NCBI GenBank assembly: GCA_049340005.1
Contig: JBMPIY010000005.1
Length of the DNA: 64,000 nt
From: CAXBDP01 sp963974465
Lineage (GTDB): Bacteria; Bacteroidota; Bacteroidia; Cytophagales; Cyclobacteriaceae
Direction: 5' to 3' (one strand)
Made by a program: the position numbers and the translations under genes. The notes under the pieces are model-generated. The model ran no database searches. It had not been told where the DNA came from and was given only the letters and a program-made list of their open reading frames with translations. This document shows positions 1-9,500 of this stretch, one piece after another (the first letter of the stretch is position 1; each line of letters starts with the position of its first letter).

Positions 1-39
1 CAAATAGCAACAATAGCAGGTATAAATCCCATAGTTTTT

Positions 40-1014
40 CTAAATACTTAATATCTCAACCATACGAATAAGATCCTGGTTCAATGGTTTTTCCTTATTT
101 ATACAATCTTCAAATGACGTGTAAACTAATTCATTATTTACAATTCCAGCCATTACATTTTTCTGCCCATTTAGTAAGCCTTCGATGCCAGCCAAGCCTA
201 ATCTCGACGCCAATATACGGTCATGTGCAGAGGGCGAACCACCACGCTGTATGTGACCTAATATCGAAATACGGTGATCTTGAATTTCGGGACAAGCTTG
301 TTTTACTTTTGCAGCAATCTCTATGGCATTTCCTTCTTCATCACCCTCGGCTATAACTATGATTGAGGAAGATTTCGCACGATTCCAGCCTTTTTGTAAG
401 GTGTTTATAACTCCTTTTATTGAGGTTTTGGTTTCGGGTACCATTACGATTTCGGCACCACCGCCAATTCCTGATTGGATTGCTATATAACCTGAATCTC
501 GTCCCATTACCTCAATGAAAAACAGTCTATCGTGACTATTTGCTGTGTCTCTAATTTTATCAATTGCTTCAAGTGCTGTATTTACTGCCGTGTCAAAACC
601 AATTGTGTAATCACTTCCATAAAGGTCATTATCAATGGTGCCAGGAGCACCAACTGTAGGGATGCCAAATTCTTCGTAGAAGAGTTTGGCTCCAGTGAAA
701 GTGCCGTCGCCACCAATAGCTACCAAGCCATCAATATCAAACTTCTTTAACTGTTCGTAAGCCTGTTTACGGCCTTCATATTCAAAAAACTCTTTGCAGC
801 GGGCTGTTTTGAGAATTGTACCACCTTTTTGAATTACGTTACTTACTGATCTAGAGTCCATTGGAAAAATATTTCCTGAGATCATTCCTGCATATCCATA
901 CTTGATCCCGAAAATTTCAACTCCATGATAGATACTGCCACGAACCACAGCACGGATACAAGCATTCATGCCCGGTGAATCACCACCTGATGTAAAAACT
1001 CCAATTCTTTTCAT
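40..1014 (-). CDS. pfkA: ATP-dependent 6-phosphofructokinase
   Basis: Phosphorylates fructose 6-phosphate with ATP, the committed step of glycolysis, in the cytoplasm. The 324-aa length is typical of bacterial PfkA. Visible motifs are the N-terminal nucleotide-binding GGDSPG (residues 10-15), GGDGT (101-105), GTIDND (125-130, holding the catalytic Asp) and MGRDSGY (170-176). The GGDGT glycine pattern is that of ATP-dependent rather than PPi-dependent enzymes (family knowledge). It is the last gene of a minus-strand run whose upstream members are envelope-polysaccharide genes; the 110-bp gap to the flippase leaves room for its own promoter. Start is the ATG giving MKRIGVFTSGG. Confidence 0.97.
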   Translation of the reverse strand: MKRIGVFTSGGDSPGMNACIRAVVRGSIYHGVEIFGIKYGYAGMISGNIFPMDSRSVSNVIQKGGTILKTARCKEFFEYEGRKQAYEQLKKFDIDGLVAIGGDGTFTGAKLFYEEFGIPTVGAPGTIDNDLYGSDYTIGFDTAVNTALEAIDKIRDTANSHDRLFFIEVMGRDSGYIAIQSGIGGGAEIVMVPETKTSIKGVINTLQKGWNRAKSSSIIVIAEGDEEGNAIEIAAKVKQACPEIQDHRISILGHIQRGGSPSAHDRILASRLGLAGIEGLLNGQKNVMAGIVNNELVYTSFEDCINKEKPLNQDLIRMVEILSI

Positions 1015-1124
1015 AGCCTCTGTTGATATGTCATTTTTTAATGTGCCTAAATTTAGTCTTTCATATCGAAATTTAAGCTTTCTGAGATTGAATTAATCGA
1101 AAAATAACATTCTTGTTTGCTTAT

Positions 1125-2621
1125 TTAATCTCTTTTTTTAGTCTTGCTCTTCAAAATTGAAAAACCTTGGTTTATCAAATCGTTGGTGTCTTTAGATACT
1201 TTGCTAATGTAGATGAGGAATGTGAAAATAAGAACCAAAACAGTGCCTCTAAGAATGATGTCTAATGCCAAATTTTCCAGCTCTGGTATGATGTAAGCTA
1301 ATCCTCCCGCCGCTACACCAAAGAAGATTACGATGATATGAGACACCTTATAAGGCATCATCTCGAATTTTCTGTAAACAAATACTATCCTTAAGATATT
1401 GAAAATAACCACACCCAAAAAAGTGGCAAACGCTACTCCACTCAATCCATAATCCTTAATCAAAATAAAAATAAAACCGATTGTGCTGACCAGCAAAACT
1501 CCGATTAGCAAACTGTTGTATCGGTAGAATTTAGAATAGGCGATTATTCCATCTACGGCACCACCGGACATTCGCACCAAATTGCTCAGTGCAATCCAAA
1601 TTACGACCCATTTGCCAGCAATATATTCGGCAGGTAAAATGCGAAAGACATTATCCAAATTGCTAATTAAGCCTGCCACGAGTAAAGTGCCTGCGATAAG
1701 TTGAATAATGCTCGTTTTTTCGTAAACATCCTTTACTTTTTTCAGGTCATTTTGAGTGATACCATCGGATACTACAGTGTATGAAATGCGATTGATAACG
1801 CGGGAGGGAATAATCACCAGTGTGCCAAAATAGAACGTTGTAGTATAAATCCCTGTAAAGGCTTCGTTAAAGTATTCGTTGATCAAAATGCCATCGATGC
1901 GTTGCAATGACAAAGCCGAAAAACCCACCAATAATCCATACAAACTTACTGAAGTGAGATCTCCTAAGCTGGTGCGATTTTTATTATTGGGTTTAGCCGC
2001 AATATAAAAATTGTGAATACTTGTAAGGTAAATGATAAGGATAAACGTGGTAATTACAATTGCTGCAGCATAATAATAAATGTACTGATCGAAGGCAATA
2101 AGCTCGAAAATGACAGCTGTAAACGGAATAAGAATTAAAATCCGCTGAATGAAATCCTTGAGGAATACTCCAGCTGCTGATTTGTAAATGGCATTTGCGT
2201 AAGCCTCCAAATTGTAAAATAGCAAATGCGCCAAGGAAAGTGGAATTATCAGGAAAAAGTACTTTACGAAAACGGGTGAGCTTTCTCTGTTTGATTCAAG
2301 CAGAATAGGTTTCATAAATAAATAGCCCAGAAAAAAGAAGACAACACCGATAAGGCTGGCGATTATTATAATTGCAACAAAACCATTATGCCTTCCATCT
2401 TCTGTTCTATACTTCGGGAAAAATCGGATAATGGCACTTGGGAAACCTAAAGTGCCCAATTGACCCAAAATCATGCTGTAGGAAATCAACAGATTGATGG
2501 CGCCAATTTCGGCAGGAGTGAAGTACTTTGGAAATAGTATGGCAACAGTCGCAAAGCCTAATAATACCCCTGCGTAGGAGTAAATAGTGCCTTTGATAGA
2601 TTGTTGTTTGATGAGTCCCAA
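1125..2621 (-). CDS. Polysaccharide/lipopolysaccharide flippase (MOP superfamily)
   Basis: A 498-aa polytopic membrane protein with about 12-14 hydrophobic segments and the N-terminal pattern of Wzx-type oligosaccharide flippases (basic start KQQSIKGTIYSYAG, then a long hydrophobic helix). Such proteins move lipid-linked sugar units across the inner membrane. It lies 22 bp downstream of the MptE-like gene and shares its strand with YfhO, which supports an envelope-glycan role. Two octamer sites (1303-1310 and 1800-1807) fall inside the gene in opposite orientations. The transported substrate cannot be told from sequence. Confidence 0.85.
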   Translation of the reverse strand: MGLIKQQSIKGTIYSYAGVLLGFATVAILFPKYFTPAEIGAINLLISYSMILGQLGTLGFPSAIIRFFPKYRTEDGRHNGFVAIIIIASLIGVVFFFLGYLFMKPILLESNRESSPVFVKYFFLIIPLSLAHLLFYNLEAYANAIYKSAAGVFLKDFIQRILILIPFTAVIFELIAFDQYIYYYAAAIVITTFILIIYLTSIHNFYIAAKPNNKNRTSLGDLTSVSLYGLLVGFSALSLQRIDGILINEYFNEAFTGIYTTTFYFGTLVIIPSRVINRISYTVVSDGITQNDLKKVKDVYEKTSIIQLIAGTLLVAGLISNLDNVFRILPAEYIAGKWVVIWIALSNLVRMSGGAVDGIIAYSKFYRYNSLLIGVLLVSTIGFIFILIKDYGLSGVAFATFLGVVIFNILRIVFVYRKFEMMPYKVSHIIVIFFGVAAGGLAYIIPELENLALDIILRGTVLVLIFTFLIYISKVSKDTNDLINQGFSILKSKTKKRD

Positions 2622-2643
2622 TAGCTGAAATTATTTCACGAAT

Positions 2644-3513
2644 TTATGATAGTTTTCGCTCGAATGCATCAATAAATGAACCTGGAGTTAGGTTGATAAT
2701 TCTTTGGCCTTTTTTCTTGGCGAATTTTTCAAGCGTAAAATAGGCTTCAAATGATATCACAAACTTTTGAAGTACCTCATGTAATTTTCGAGTGTCCTGG
2801 CCTTTTTTATACATTGGGTTGGCCTTGGCGCTAGCTTCGTCGTAGAAGTGCTTCTGCCTAAGCATCACCAGATTATTGTTATCTACCCACAAGTCTTTAA
2901 GCCAAGAATGATCGGCTCCTATCAAATGGATTTTTTCGTAACCCATTCGCAAAGCCATGATGATGGTAGGAATAAGGACATTATGTGGTCTTGGCATTCC
3001 TAGGCCATTATTAATAGCCCAATGGGTAAGACCTTCAAATCCTTCCACCGGAGTGTTATTATAATAATTGACATGGATCTTATTATTGCCTTGAATCTGC
3101 TTTTTCCAATGGCTATATTTTTTAGCTTCTACAGGCATAAATATTTCCAAATCCCACTGGGTATTATCGACAAGACCTTTGTAAAAGCCCGGGATAAAAT
3201 CTCTGTAGAAATCATTAAGCTTTTCCAAGTAAAATTCGGGTGCAGCAGCTACCAAAAATCGCGGTTTCAATTGCGTGTACTCTTCAGTGGTACAGAAGAA
3301 ATTGACAGTGAATAAATCTGAATTGGCAAGTAAAGTTTTGTGCTCTTCGATACTTTGGGTTAGTGAAGGTCCGTTGCCAAGAATAACGCATTCACGCTTT
3401 GTCTTAGCCGACAAGGGAAGTTTATTTCCAAATTTGCTCAGCAACAATATTTTAGGAATGCTCAAAGTCGATAAGAGCATTCTCTCTGCGAAAAGTTGCG
3501 GAGCCGATTTCAT
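2644..3513 (-). CDS. MptE-like / DUF115 Rossmann-fold protein
   Basis: A 289-aa protein with a GNGPSL motif (residues 46-51) and a later IGADHSW motif, the pattern of the DUF115 / 6-hydroxymethylpterin pyrophosphokinase MptE-like family, also related to GT42-type sialyltransferase folds. In bacteria these proteins usually sit in glycan or surface-modification loci, and pterin chemistry is unlikely here. It is 3 bp downstream of the YfhO-like gene and 22 bp upstream of the flippase, so the three are surely one transcription unit. Inference: a sugar-transfer or glycan-modifying step in surface polysaccharide synthesis. The donor and acceptor are unknown. Confidence 0.65.
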   Translation of the reverse strand: MKSAPQLFAERMLLSTLSIPKILLLSKFGNKLPLSAKTKRECVILGNGPSLTQSIEEHKTLLANSDLFTVNFFCTTEEYTQLKPRFLVAAAPEFYLEKLNDFYRDFIPGFYKGLVDNTQWDLEIFMPVEAKKYSHWKKQIQGNNKIHVNYYNNTPVEGFEGLTHWAINNGLGMPRPHNVLIPTIIMALRMGYEKIHLIGADHSWLKDLWVDNNNLVMLRQKHFYDEASAKANPMYKKGQDTRKLHEVLQKFVISFEAYFTLEKFAKKKGQRIINLTPGSFIDAFERKLS

Positions 3514-3516
3514 GGA

Positions 3517-5979
3517 TTAGGCCTCTTGTTTTTTAGTCTTTTTCAATTCCATCATTATGCCGATCATAATCAAGGCAATTACTAGGAAATTGGAAATATT
3601 CGCCACTTGGTTGCCCGTATAATATGATTGCGGGTGGAATTTGAACTCAATACTGTGCTGTCCGCTAGGAAGCTCCATTGCCCGTAAAACGTAGTTCGCG
3701 CGGAAATGAGGAGTTTCTACTCCATCGATATAGGCTGTCCACCCTTTAGGATAGTATATTTCAGAGAAGATTGCCAAACCATCGCTAGCGAGATTACTCT
3801 CATATTTCACAAAGTTTGGTTTGATTTCAAGCAAACTGATTGTGCCATTTGCAGTGTAGCTTTTGTCTGCATCCATTTGGCTTGAAATCGCTTGATTTCT
3901 CAAATCAAGTTGTCCAAGTGCCGCTAATTCCTCATCAGCATTTTCTGCTGCATATAAATTTTCTACCAACCAAGCATTCCCATAAGCATTTGAATTGGTC
4001 AATACTGCACGTGCCGAACTACCTGCAATGAGATACTTGGTATTGAGCATATCCAAAACCGGCGTGATGGGTAGGCCAATTCCTTGGTTCTGCAATGAAT
4101 CAACAATTTCTATATGCTCATCTCCCATATAATAATCGATTAGATCTTGATATCTGCGCAACTTGGCACCATGATATCCGCCCACACTTGGATGGTGATA
4201 GGATACTCGAGCATCGTTCCAAGGGTTTTGCAAATTGATAACTCTAAAGTGACCTTTGTCTTGGGAGATGAAATTATTGGCTTCTGTTTCTTGAAAAAAC
4301 TGAGATTGAGTATTTGTAGAGTAATTTTCTTCATTCAAATATCTAGAGCCAACAACCAGCAAATCAGCAGAAACAAATAAAATGAGACCTATAAATAGAT
4401 AGGACTGTTTCAGTTTACCAACCATAGCTACATAAATGATTGCAATACTCAACCCAATAAAAATAAGGCTTCGTACCCAATCGGATAGATACATGGAAGC
4501 TCTATCTTTTTGCAAAGCATCTACATACCAATCTGGGTATCCATTCGCCATTAATTGCTCATCAATTGGCGCACGGAAATCGAGGATTAGATATAGCAAG
4601 AACAAGATGCCTAAAATTCCTAATGTGGTAACTGAAGCTTTTTTAAAGATGGCCATTTTCAAATTACTACTTTCGATACTTAGTAGTTTTTCTAATCCTA
4701 AAATTCCTAGGAATGGAATTGTCATTAATGCAACGACTACTGCCATGGAAACGGCCCTAAACTTGTTGTATCCTGGAAAGAAATCGAACATTGCATAATT
4801 GAAGAATTCTAGATTTTTGCCCCAAGCAAGTAGAATCGAAAGGATAGTGCCAGCTATTATCCAATTTTTCTGTCTAGCGGGTAAGGCAAAAAGTCCTAAA
4901 ATAAATAGAAAGCAAATAATTGCTCCTGCATATACAGGCCCTGCAGTGCTGGGCTGATCTCCCCAATAAGTAGGAACACCTTGTAGTCCTTCTTGTATCT
5001 GCTGTGGAGGGACTCTATTTTGGGTAAATACATTGAACATTTCTGAACTTTCATCGAGATTTTCAACGCTCCCACCACCATAGAAATTCGGCAGTATCAA
5101 AGTGAGTGTTTCCATCTTACCCCAGCTCCAATTAAAGGCATATTCCTTATCCAACCCAGAGCCACCTTGTACTGCAGGGTCTTGGGCAGTCAATTCACTT
5201 TGTCCGCGGATAGAATAGGAGCTATATTCTGAGGTAGTCCACAAGCGACCAAGCGACATGGTTACAGCTAATATTGCAGCAATTACTAGTAGGCCAATTG
5301 CCGGAATTTGCTTCTTCAACTGATTGTCTTTAATCATATAGAAGAGCTGAAAACCACCATATATCAGCAATAGTAAAAATAGGTAGTAAGTGACTTGCAA
5401 GTGATTCATCCGGATTTGGATACCCACAGCAATAATAGTAGCGATAAAGCCCCAATAGCGATTTCTGAAGAATGTAGAATGCACTGCTCCTAGTACCAAA
5501 GGCATAGTTGCGATAGCGCCAACTTTCCAATTGTGTCCAGCTTCGATACTTATCAAATTGAAGCTACCAAAACCATAGGCAATTGCGCCAACAATGGCCA
5601 AATAGGGTCTTACTTTGAAAACAACTAATAAAAAGTAAAAACTTAGCATTGCCAAGAAGGTGAAATTGGCCGGAGTAGGCAAATTGAGAGTCAATACATC
5701 TCTAATACCTGAAATAAACCACTCTCCATAATGGCGTGTATTTATCAAGTAAGCAGGCATTCCGCTAAACATGGAATTGATCCAAAGGCCTTCCTCACCT
5801 GTTTCAGCTCTATAATCGGCTATTTCGGTGCCAGCTGCAATTCCTTGGAGGGCATCATTCTGAAAAATCGTTTTATTCTCAAATACTATTGGTGAATAGA
5901 AGAATACACAGAGAATTGAAAAGATTAAAACGGCAATAAGATGAGGAAGAATCTGCTTTTTGAAATCAATTTTACCCAT
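3517..5979 (-). CDS. YfhO-family membrane protein (GT-C-like)
   Basis: An 820-aa integral membrane protein: an N-terminal helix, a long periplasmic loop, many hydrophobic helices, then a C-terminal soluble beta domain ending in a membrane helix. The PKGWTAYIDG segment and the later LRAMELPSGQHSIEFKF stretch are characteristic of YfhO proteins, which in Gram-positives glycosylate lipoteichoic acid. In Bacteroidota the family is common and its substrate undefined. First gene of the operon with the MptE-like protein and flippase. Inference: transfer of a sugar from a polyprenyl carrier onto an envelope polymer. Confidence 0.8.
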   Translation of the reverse strand: MGKIDFKKQILPHLIAVLIFSILCVFFYSPIVFENKTIFQNDALQGIAAGTEIADYRAETGEEGLWINSMFSGMPAYLINTRHYGEWFISGIRDVLTLNLPTPANFTFLAMLSFYFLLVVFKVRPYLAIVGAIAYGFGSFNLISIEAGHNWKVGAIATMPLVLGAVHSTFFRNRYWGFIATIIAVGIQIRMNHLQVTYYLFLLLLIYGGFQLFYMIKDNQLKKQIPAIGLLVIAAILAVTMSLGRLWTTSEYSSYSIRGQSELTAQDPAVQGGSGLDKEYAFNWSWGKMETLTLILPNFYGGGSVENLDESSEMFNVFTQNRVPPQQIQEGLQGVPTYWGDQPSTAGPVYAGAIICFLFILGLFALPARQKNWIIAGTILSILLAWGKNLEFFNYAMFDFFPGYNKFRAVSMAVVVALMTIPFLGILGLEKLLSIESSNLKMAIFKKASVTTLGILGILFLLYLILDFRAPIDEQLMANGYPDWYVDALQKDRASMYLSDWVRSLIFIGLSIAIIYVAMVGKLKQSYLFIGLILFVSADLLVVGSRYLNEENYSTNTQSQFFQETEANNFISQDKGHFRVINLQNPWNDARVSYHHPSVGGYHGAKLRRYQDLIDYYMGDEHIEIVDSLQNQGIGLPITPVLDMLNTKYLIAGSSARAVLTNSNAYGNAWLVENLYAAENADEELAALGQLDLRNQAISSQMDADKSYTANGTISLLEIKPNFVKYESNLASDGLAIFSEIYYPKGWTAYIDGVETPHFRANYVLRAMELPSGQHSIEFKFHPQSYYTGNQVANISNFLVIALIMIGIMMELKKTKKQEA

Positions 5980-6072
5980 GGTGATTATTCAATTTCCTGC
6001 AAATTAAAAAAATACCGACTTACAGATGGATATTTTTAAATTAAAGATTTCAAATTGAAAAATGCGGGAGGA

Positions 6073-6810
6073 TTATAGGTCGAAGCTTTCTAATGAAATA
6101 TGCGATAAATCAGCTACATAATTGTCGATGATTTCATTAGGAGAATAGATAAATAAGAATTGATTATTAGCAATGGTATTTATTAGAGGTTCAATTATTT
6201 CGTTTGGTACAGCTGGGCATCCGAGGCTTCTGCCCAATCGGCCATTTTGCTGAGCGAACTCCTCAGTGGCATAATCCGCACCATGGATTACTATTGCTCT
6301 TTCCATGGCTTTATCGTTTAATCCTTTTTGCAAGCCATTAAGTCTTAGCGAAATTCCATGCTTGCCTTGATATACATTTGCTGTTTTGTAAAAACCTAAA
6401 CTGCTTTGATAGGATTCGGGAGTGTTGGAAAATTTCTCAGCCATTAAATTTCCGCTATTGCGACCGTGAGCAACTACGGTGTGAATTAATACCTCCCGCT
6501 TTTTCAAGTCAATTACCCAAAGTCTTTTGTCAGTTGAAGGTAATCTGAAGTCGATTAGCGTAATAATATATGTGTTTTTGAATTCACCTTCTTCTGTCAA
6601 TTTTATAAAGCCTTTGATTCCTTTTTCAAATAAACTGAAACTCGGCTTTTCACCAATTAGGCTTTCGTATTGGCTATTGATATAGTTTGTGATCAATCTC
6701 TCATTTGAAATTTCAAGTTCGTCTGGATTTGTGTTTGAAGCTTTGAATGAGGAAAATCCATGTAATCCTAAGAAGCATAATGCGAACAGGGCGATTCTAA
6801 ATTTCATCAT
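6073..6810 (-). CDS. Murein L,D-transpeptidase catalytic-domain protein
   Basis: A 245-aa exported protein: hydrophobic signal (residues 5-20) and a C-terminal YkuD-like (PF13645-type) domain. The catalytic pattern is visible as HGxxY with His176 and SLGCPAV with Cys198. Members cross-link peptidoglycan or attach lipoproteins through L,D-bonds; other members have unknown targets. It stands alone, with a 550-bp non-coding region upstream and the YfhO operon downstream on the same strand about 90 bp away. An octamer lies at 6492-6499 in codons for KREV, and a second (6064-6071) overlaps the 3' end of the gene region just after the stop. Confidence 0.85.
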   Translation of the reverse strand: MMKFRIALFALCFLGLHGFSSFKASNTNPDELEISNERLITNYINSQYESLIGEKPSFSLFEKGIKGFIKLTEEGEFKNTYIITLIDFRLPSTDKRLWVIDLKKREVLIHTVVAHGRNSGNLMAEKFSNTPESYQSSLGFYKTANVYQGKHGISLRLNGLQKGLNDKAMERAIVIHGADYATEEFAQQNGRLGRSLGCPAVPNEIIEPLINTIANNQFLFIYSPNEIIDNYVADLSHISLESFDL

Positions 6811-7358
6811 AAGGTTGAGTTTTTTAAATCGGTGTATGTTTAATGTATATAGCTAAATTATACTACTAAGAAATTTTTAAAACATGCCTATATTTTGCTA
6901 TATATGAGGTATTTAGTTTTGAATCAATCCATAATAACCATGCTAATAAGTTCGTTTCTTTACAAGTATTTTGACATCTATGAAAGTCAATGAACCAAAG
7001 AAATACTTTAAATCATTTACTATTTAAGAGCCTTTAACTTAATGAAAATTTGAGGAATTTAGTTCAGCTCATAAATTAATCAATGATTACTTGAATTGAA
7101 TGCCTGTGATAACGAGTAGAGAGACAAATGAGTATTGCAGAAGATGAATATTGTAAAGGAAATTTTATCTTTAAGATGCTTTGGCAAGTTTATGCATTTT
7201 ATCAAGTAAATTTCAACATCAAACTAATTAAAAAATAGAAGCTCAGCATATTTAATTGTGAGAATGGGTGGTAAAAAAGAAAAGGCTTATTGGAGTTATT
7301 AAGTGCTCTGCATAGTTTCACTTCAGATAATTAATTTATAATTAAATATATATTGGTT
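6811..7358. other. Intergenic region, divergent promoters expected
   Basis: About 550 bp of very AT-rich sequence between the divergently transcribed transpeptidase and beta-propeller genes. I see no convincing reading frame, RNA gene or repeat. It must carry both promoters, but no clear TTTG/TANNTTTG pair could be assigned with confidence. Confidence 0.5.
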
Positions 7359-8501
7359 ATGAGATTGCTTATTTTATCAGCTATATTTTCAGTATTCTTT
7401 CAATGTACAAGTAATGAGACGAGCACTTCAGAAAGTACTATTGAAGTCGAAATGATTGATTTCAATAAATATGATCACCGGGAGTATTCTGGCTCTTTAC
7501 CGGATGAGTTGGTGGCTAGCAGAAAATATATTTTACTTGAGAATAACACTATAGAAAGTCAACTAACTTACATTGGTAAGTTAAGATTGAGGCAAGGAAA
7601 GATTTATGTAATGGATCTGGTTAATCCAAACCTTTTAATATTTGATATGAATGGAAACCTTCTTCATAAATTTAATAGAAAAGGAGAAGGTCCTGGTTTT
7701 TACCAACGCATATCTGATTTTGACCTTGATGAATTGGGTAATTTATATATTCTTGACGGAGTCGTAAAACAAATATTGGTTTTCGATAGAGAATTAAATT
7801 ATACATTTTCGAAGCGTCTTTCTGTAGATGCTGAAAGAATAGCTTTTGTAGATCAGGATAAATTTCTATTAGGTCTAGCACCATGGAATGTATTAGACTG
7901 GTCAGGATTTAGATTCGCATTGGCTGACAAAGATTTTAATGTAAGAGAAGCATGGCATAAATATGAAGACGATATTGACCCGAACGTTGTATTTGACTTT
8001 AATTTTGTAAAATCTGGGAATCAAATAACCTTTAATCGACCGATTGATAACAATGTCTATGTACTTTCAGATGTAGGGAGAAATCTAAAAGTTTACAACT
8101 TTGATTTTGGCTCACAAAATATGCCTGATGAGGTTAGAAGAGATTTAGAGACTCATTCAAATAGCCTGTGGAAGTATCGTTTTCTAACTAATTTAGTAGC
8201 GATTCATCATAATTACATCATGGGCACCATTGGGGAGGGGCTTATGCGCGAAAGAAACTTCCTATTAGACAGGTCTAGAAATCTCGTTTTTTTCGAAAAA
8301 TCAACTGTTTCTCCGGCTACTACTGACATGACCATTCGGCAAGACTTATTATTTACCCTATCGGATATTGATGGAGATAAGTTGGTTTCATTTTTACATC
8401 CAGATAGTTACGAGAGGGCACAGGAATACGGACTTCCTCAAGAGGTTATTTCGCATTTAATGAATGAAGGCTATGTAATTTGTTTGGAAGAGTTGAAATG
8501 A
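7359..8501 (+). CDS. 6-bladed beta-propeller lipoprotein
   Basis: A 380-aa protein with a lipoprotein signal (FSVFFQC, Cys at about residue 16) and repeated short units of the NHL/6-bladed propeller type, e.g. GKLRLRQGKIYVMDLVNPN and DLDELGNLYILDGVVKQ, each followed by a predicted beta strand. The family (BF3164/6-bladed beta-propeller) is abundant in Bacteroidota and its function is unknown. The ATG at 7359 is preferred over an in-frame TTG six bases earlier because it begins the signal peptide. A related propeller lipoprotein of the DUF4221 type lies at 62161-63351. No operon partner. Confidence 0.75.
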   Translation: MRLLILSAIFSVFFQCTSNETSTSESTIEVEMIDFNKYDHREYSGSLPDELVASRKYILLENNTIESQLTYIGKLRLRQGKIYVMDLVNPNLLIFDMNGNLLHKFNRKGEGPGFYQRISDFDLDELGNLYILDGVVKQILVFDRELNYTFSKRLSVDAERIAFVDQDKFLLGLAPWNVLDWSGFRFALADKDFNVREAWHKYEDDIDPNVVFDFNFVKSGNQITFNRPIDNNVYVLSDVGRNLKVYNFDFGSQNMPDEVRRDLETHSNSLWKYRFLTNLVAIHHNYIMGTIGEGLMRERNFLLDRSRNLVFFEKSTVSPATTDMTIRQDLLFTLSDIDGDKLVSFLHPDSYERAQEYGLPQEVISHLMNEGYVICLEELK

Positions 8502-8549
8502 TCGGTTCCAATTTTCAAAGAATAGCAAGTGTCATCACATAGCTATTAG

Positions 8550-9428
8550 CTAAGATTTTCGCTTTTTTAACCCATGCAAATTTTGACCAATAAATCCCTT
8601 TGGAAACTCTTCAACGCCTGGGAAGCCTAATTTAATATCTCGTCCATCAGAAGGTATATATGCGGTACCAAATAAATAATCCCAAAGGCTTAACGTGATG
8701 CCAAAATTCACTCCTGTTTGATGCTCTTTTGGTAAATGATATGCATGATGCCACATATGCATTTTTGGGTTGTTGAATATGTATTTTAAAGGCCCAATAT
8801 TTACCCAAAAATTGCTATGATTCCAATGCCCAACTGCGAGGGTGAAAATATGAATGATAAAGAAGTTTTCCAGATTGATGCCAATTAAAGCAAGCGGAAG
8901 GTATTCCAGTGTGCGATAAACCACGTTTTCCATCCAATGGTAGCGCAAATGAGCGGCAAATCCCATTTCCTCTACAGAGTGATGTACCTTATGAAATTCC
9001 CAAAGTCGGGGTGATTTGTGTAATAGCCGATGCACCCACCAATGAATAAAATCTCGTGCTACAAAGCCAATCAGCAAAATTGCCCAAATGGGAAGTTCTT
9101 GCACATTGATTGCCACCAAATTGGTAATGCCAATACTTGCCAAACCATCTTTAAATAAATTAACCACAACTTCTGAGGCGGCGTTATAGATGATGAGCGA
9201 GAAAAGAAAAAAATTGAAGAACATGTAAAATACATCAAGCCAAAAGTCCTTTCTAAACTTTGGCTGGTTTTTTCTCCAAGGCTTTAGCCATTCCAGCAAC
9301 AGAAAAAATACTGAGATGCCTATTAGCCAATAAAAATAGTTGTAAGGGCTAGGATTTGTTATTTCATTCCAGAAATAGTTGGCATAGCCAATCCACGCAT
9401 CTTTGAAAACATCTATGTATTTTAGCAT
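8550..9428 (-). CDS. Sterol desaturase / fatty acid hydroxylase family protein
   Basis: A 292-aa membrane di-iron oxygenase with about four transmembrane helices. The histidine clusters are present: HWWVHRLLH, HKVHH, HWNH and the C-terminal MWHHAYH, the eight-His pattern of the fatty-acid hydroxylase superfamily. Such enzymes hydroxylate or desaturate lipids in the membrane; the exact lipid cannot be named. Convergent with the propeller gene (48-bp gap) and divergent from the hybrid kinase. Single-gene unit. Confidence 0.88.
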   Translation of the reverse strand: MLKYIDVFKDAWIGYANYFWNEITNPSPYNYFYWLIGISVFFLLLEWLKPWRKNQPKFRKDFWLDVFYMFFNFFLFSLIIYNAASEVVVNLFKDGLASIGITNLVAINVQELPIWAILLIGFVARDFIHWWVHRLLHKSPRLWEFHKVHHSVEEMGFAAHLRYHWMENVVYRTLEYLPLALIGINLENFFIIHIFTLAVGHWNHSNFWVNIGPLKYIFNNPKMHMWHHAYHLPKEHQTGVNFGITLSLWDYLFGTAYIPSDGRDIKLGFPGVEEFPKGFIGQNLHGLKKRKS

Positions 9429-9500
9429 TTTCTGTAAGTTACCGACCTAAAAAGGATTACTTAACTAGTTTGGTTCAGACTGGTGTGGGAAAATGTAAAA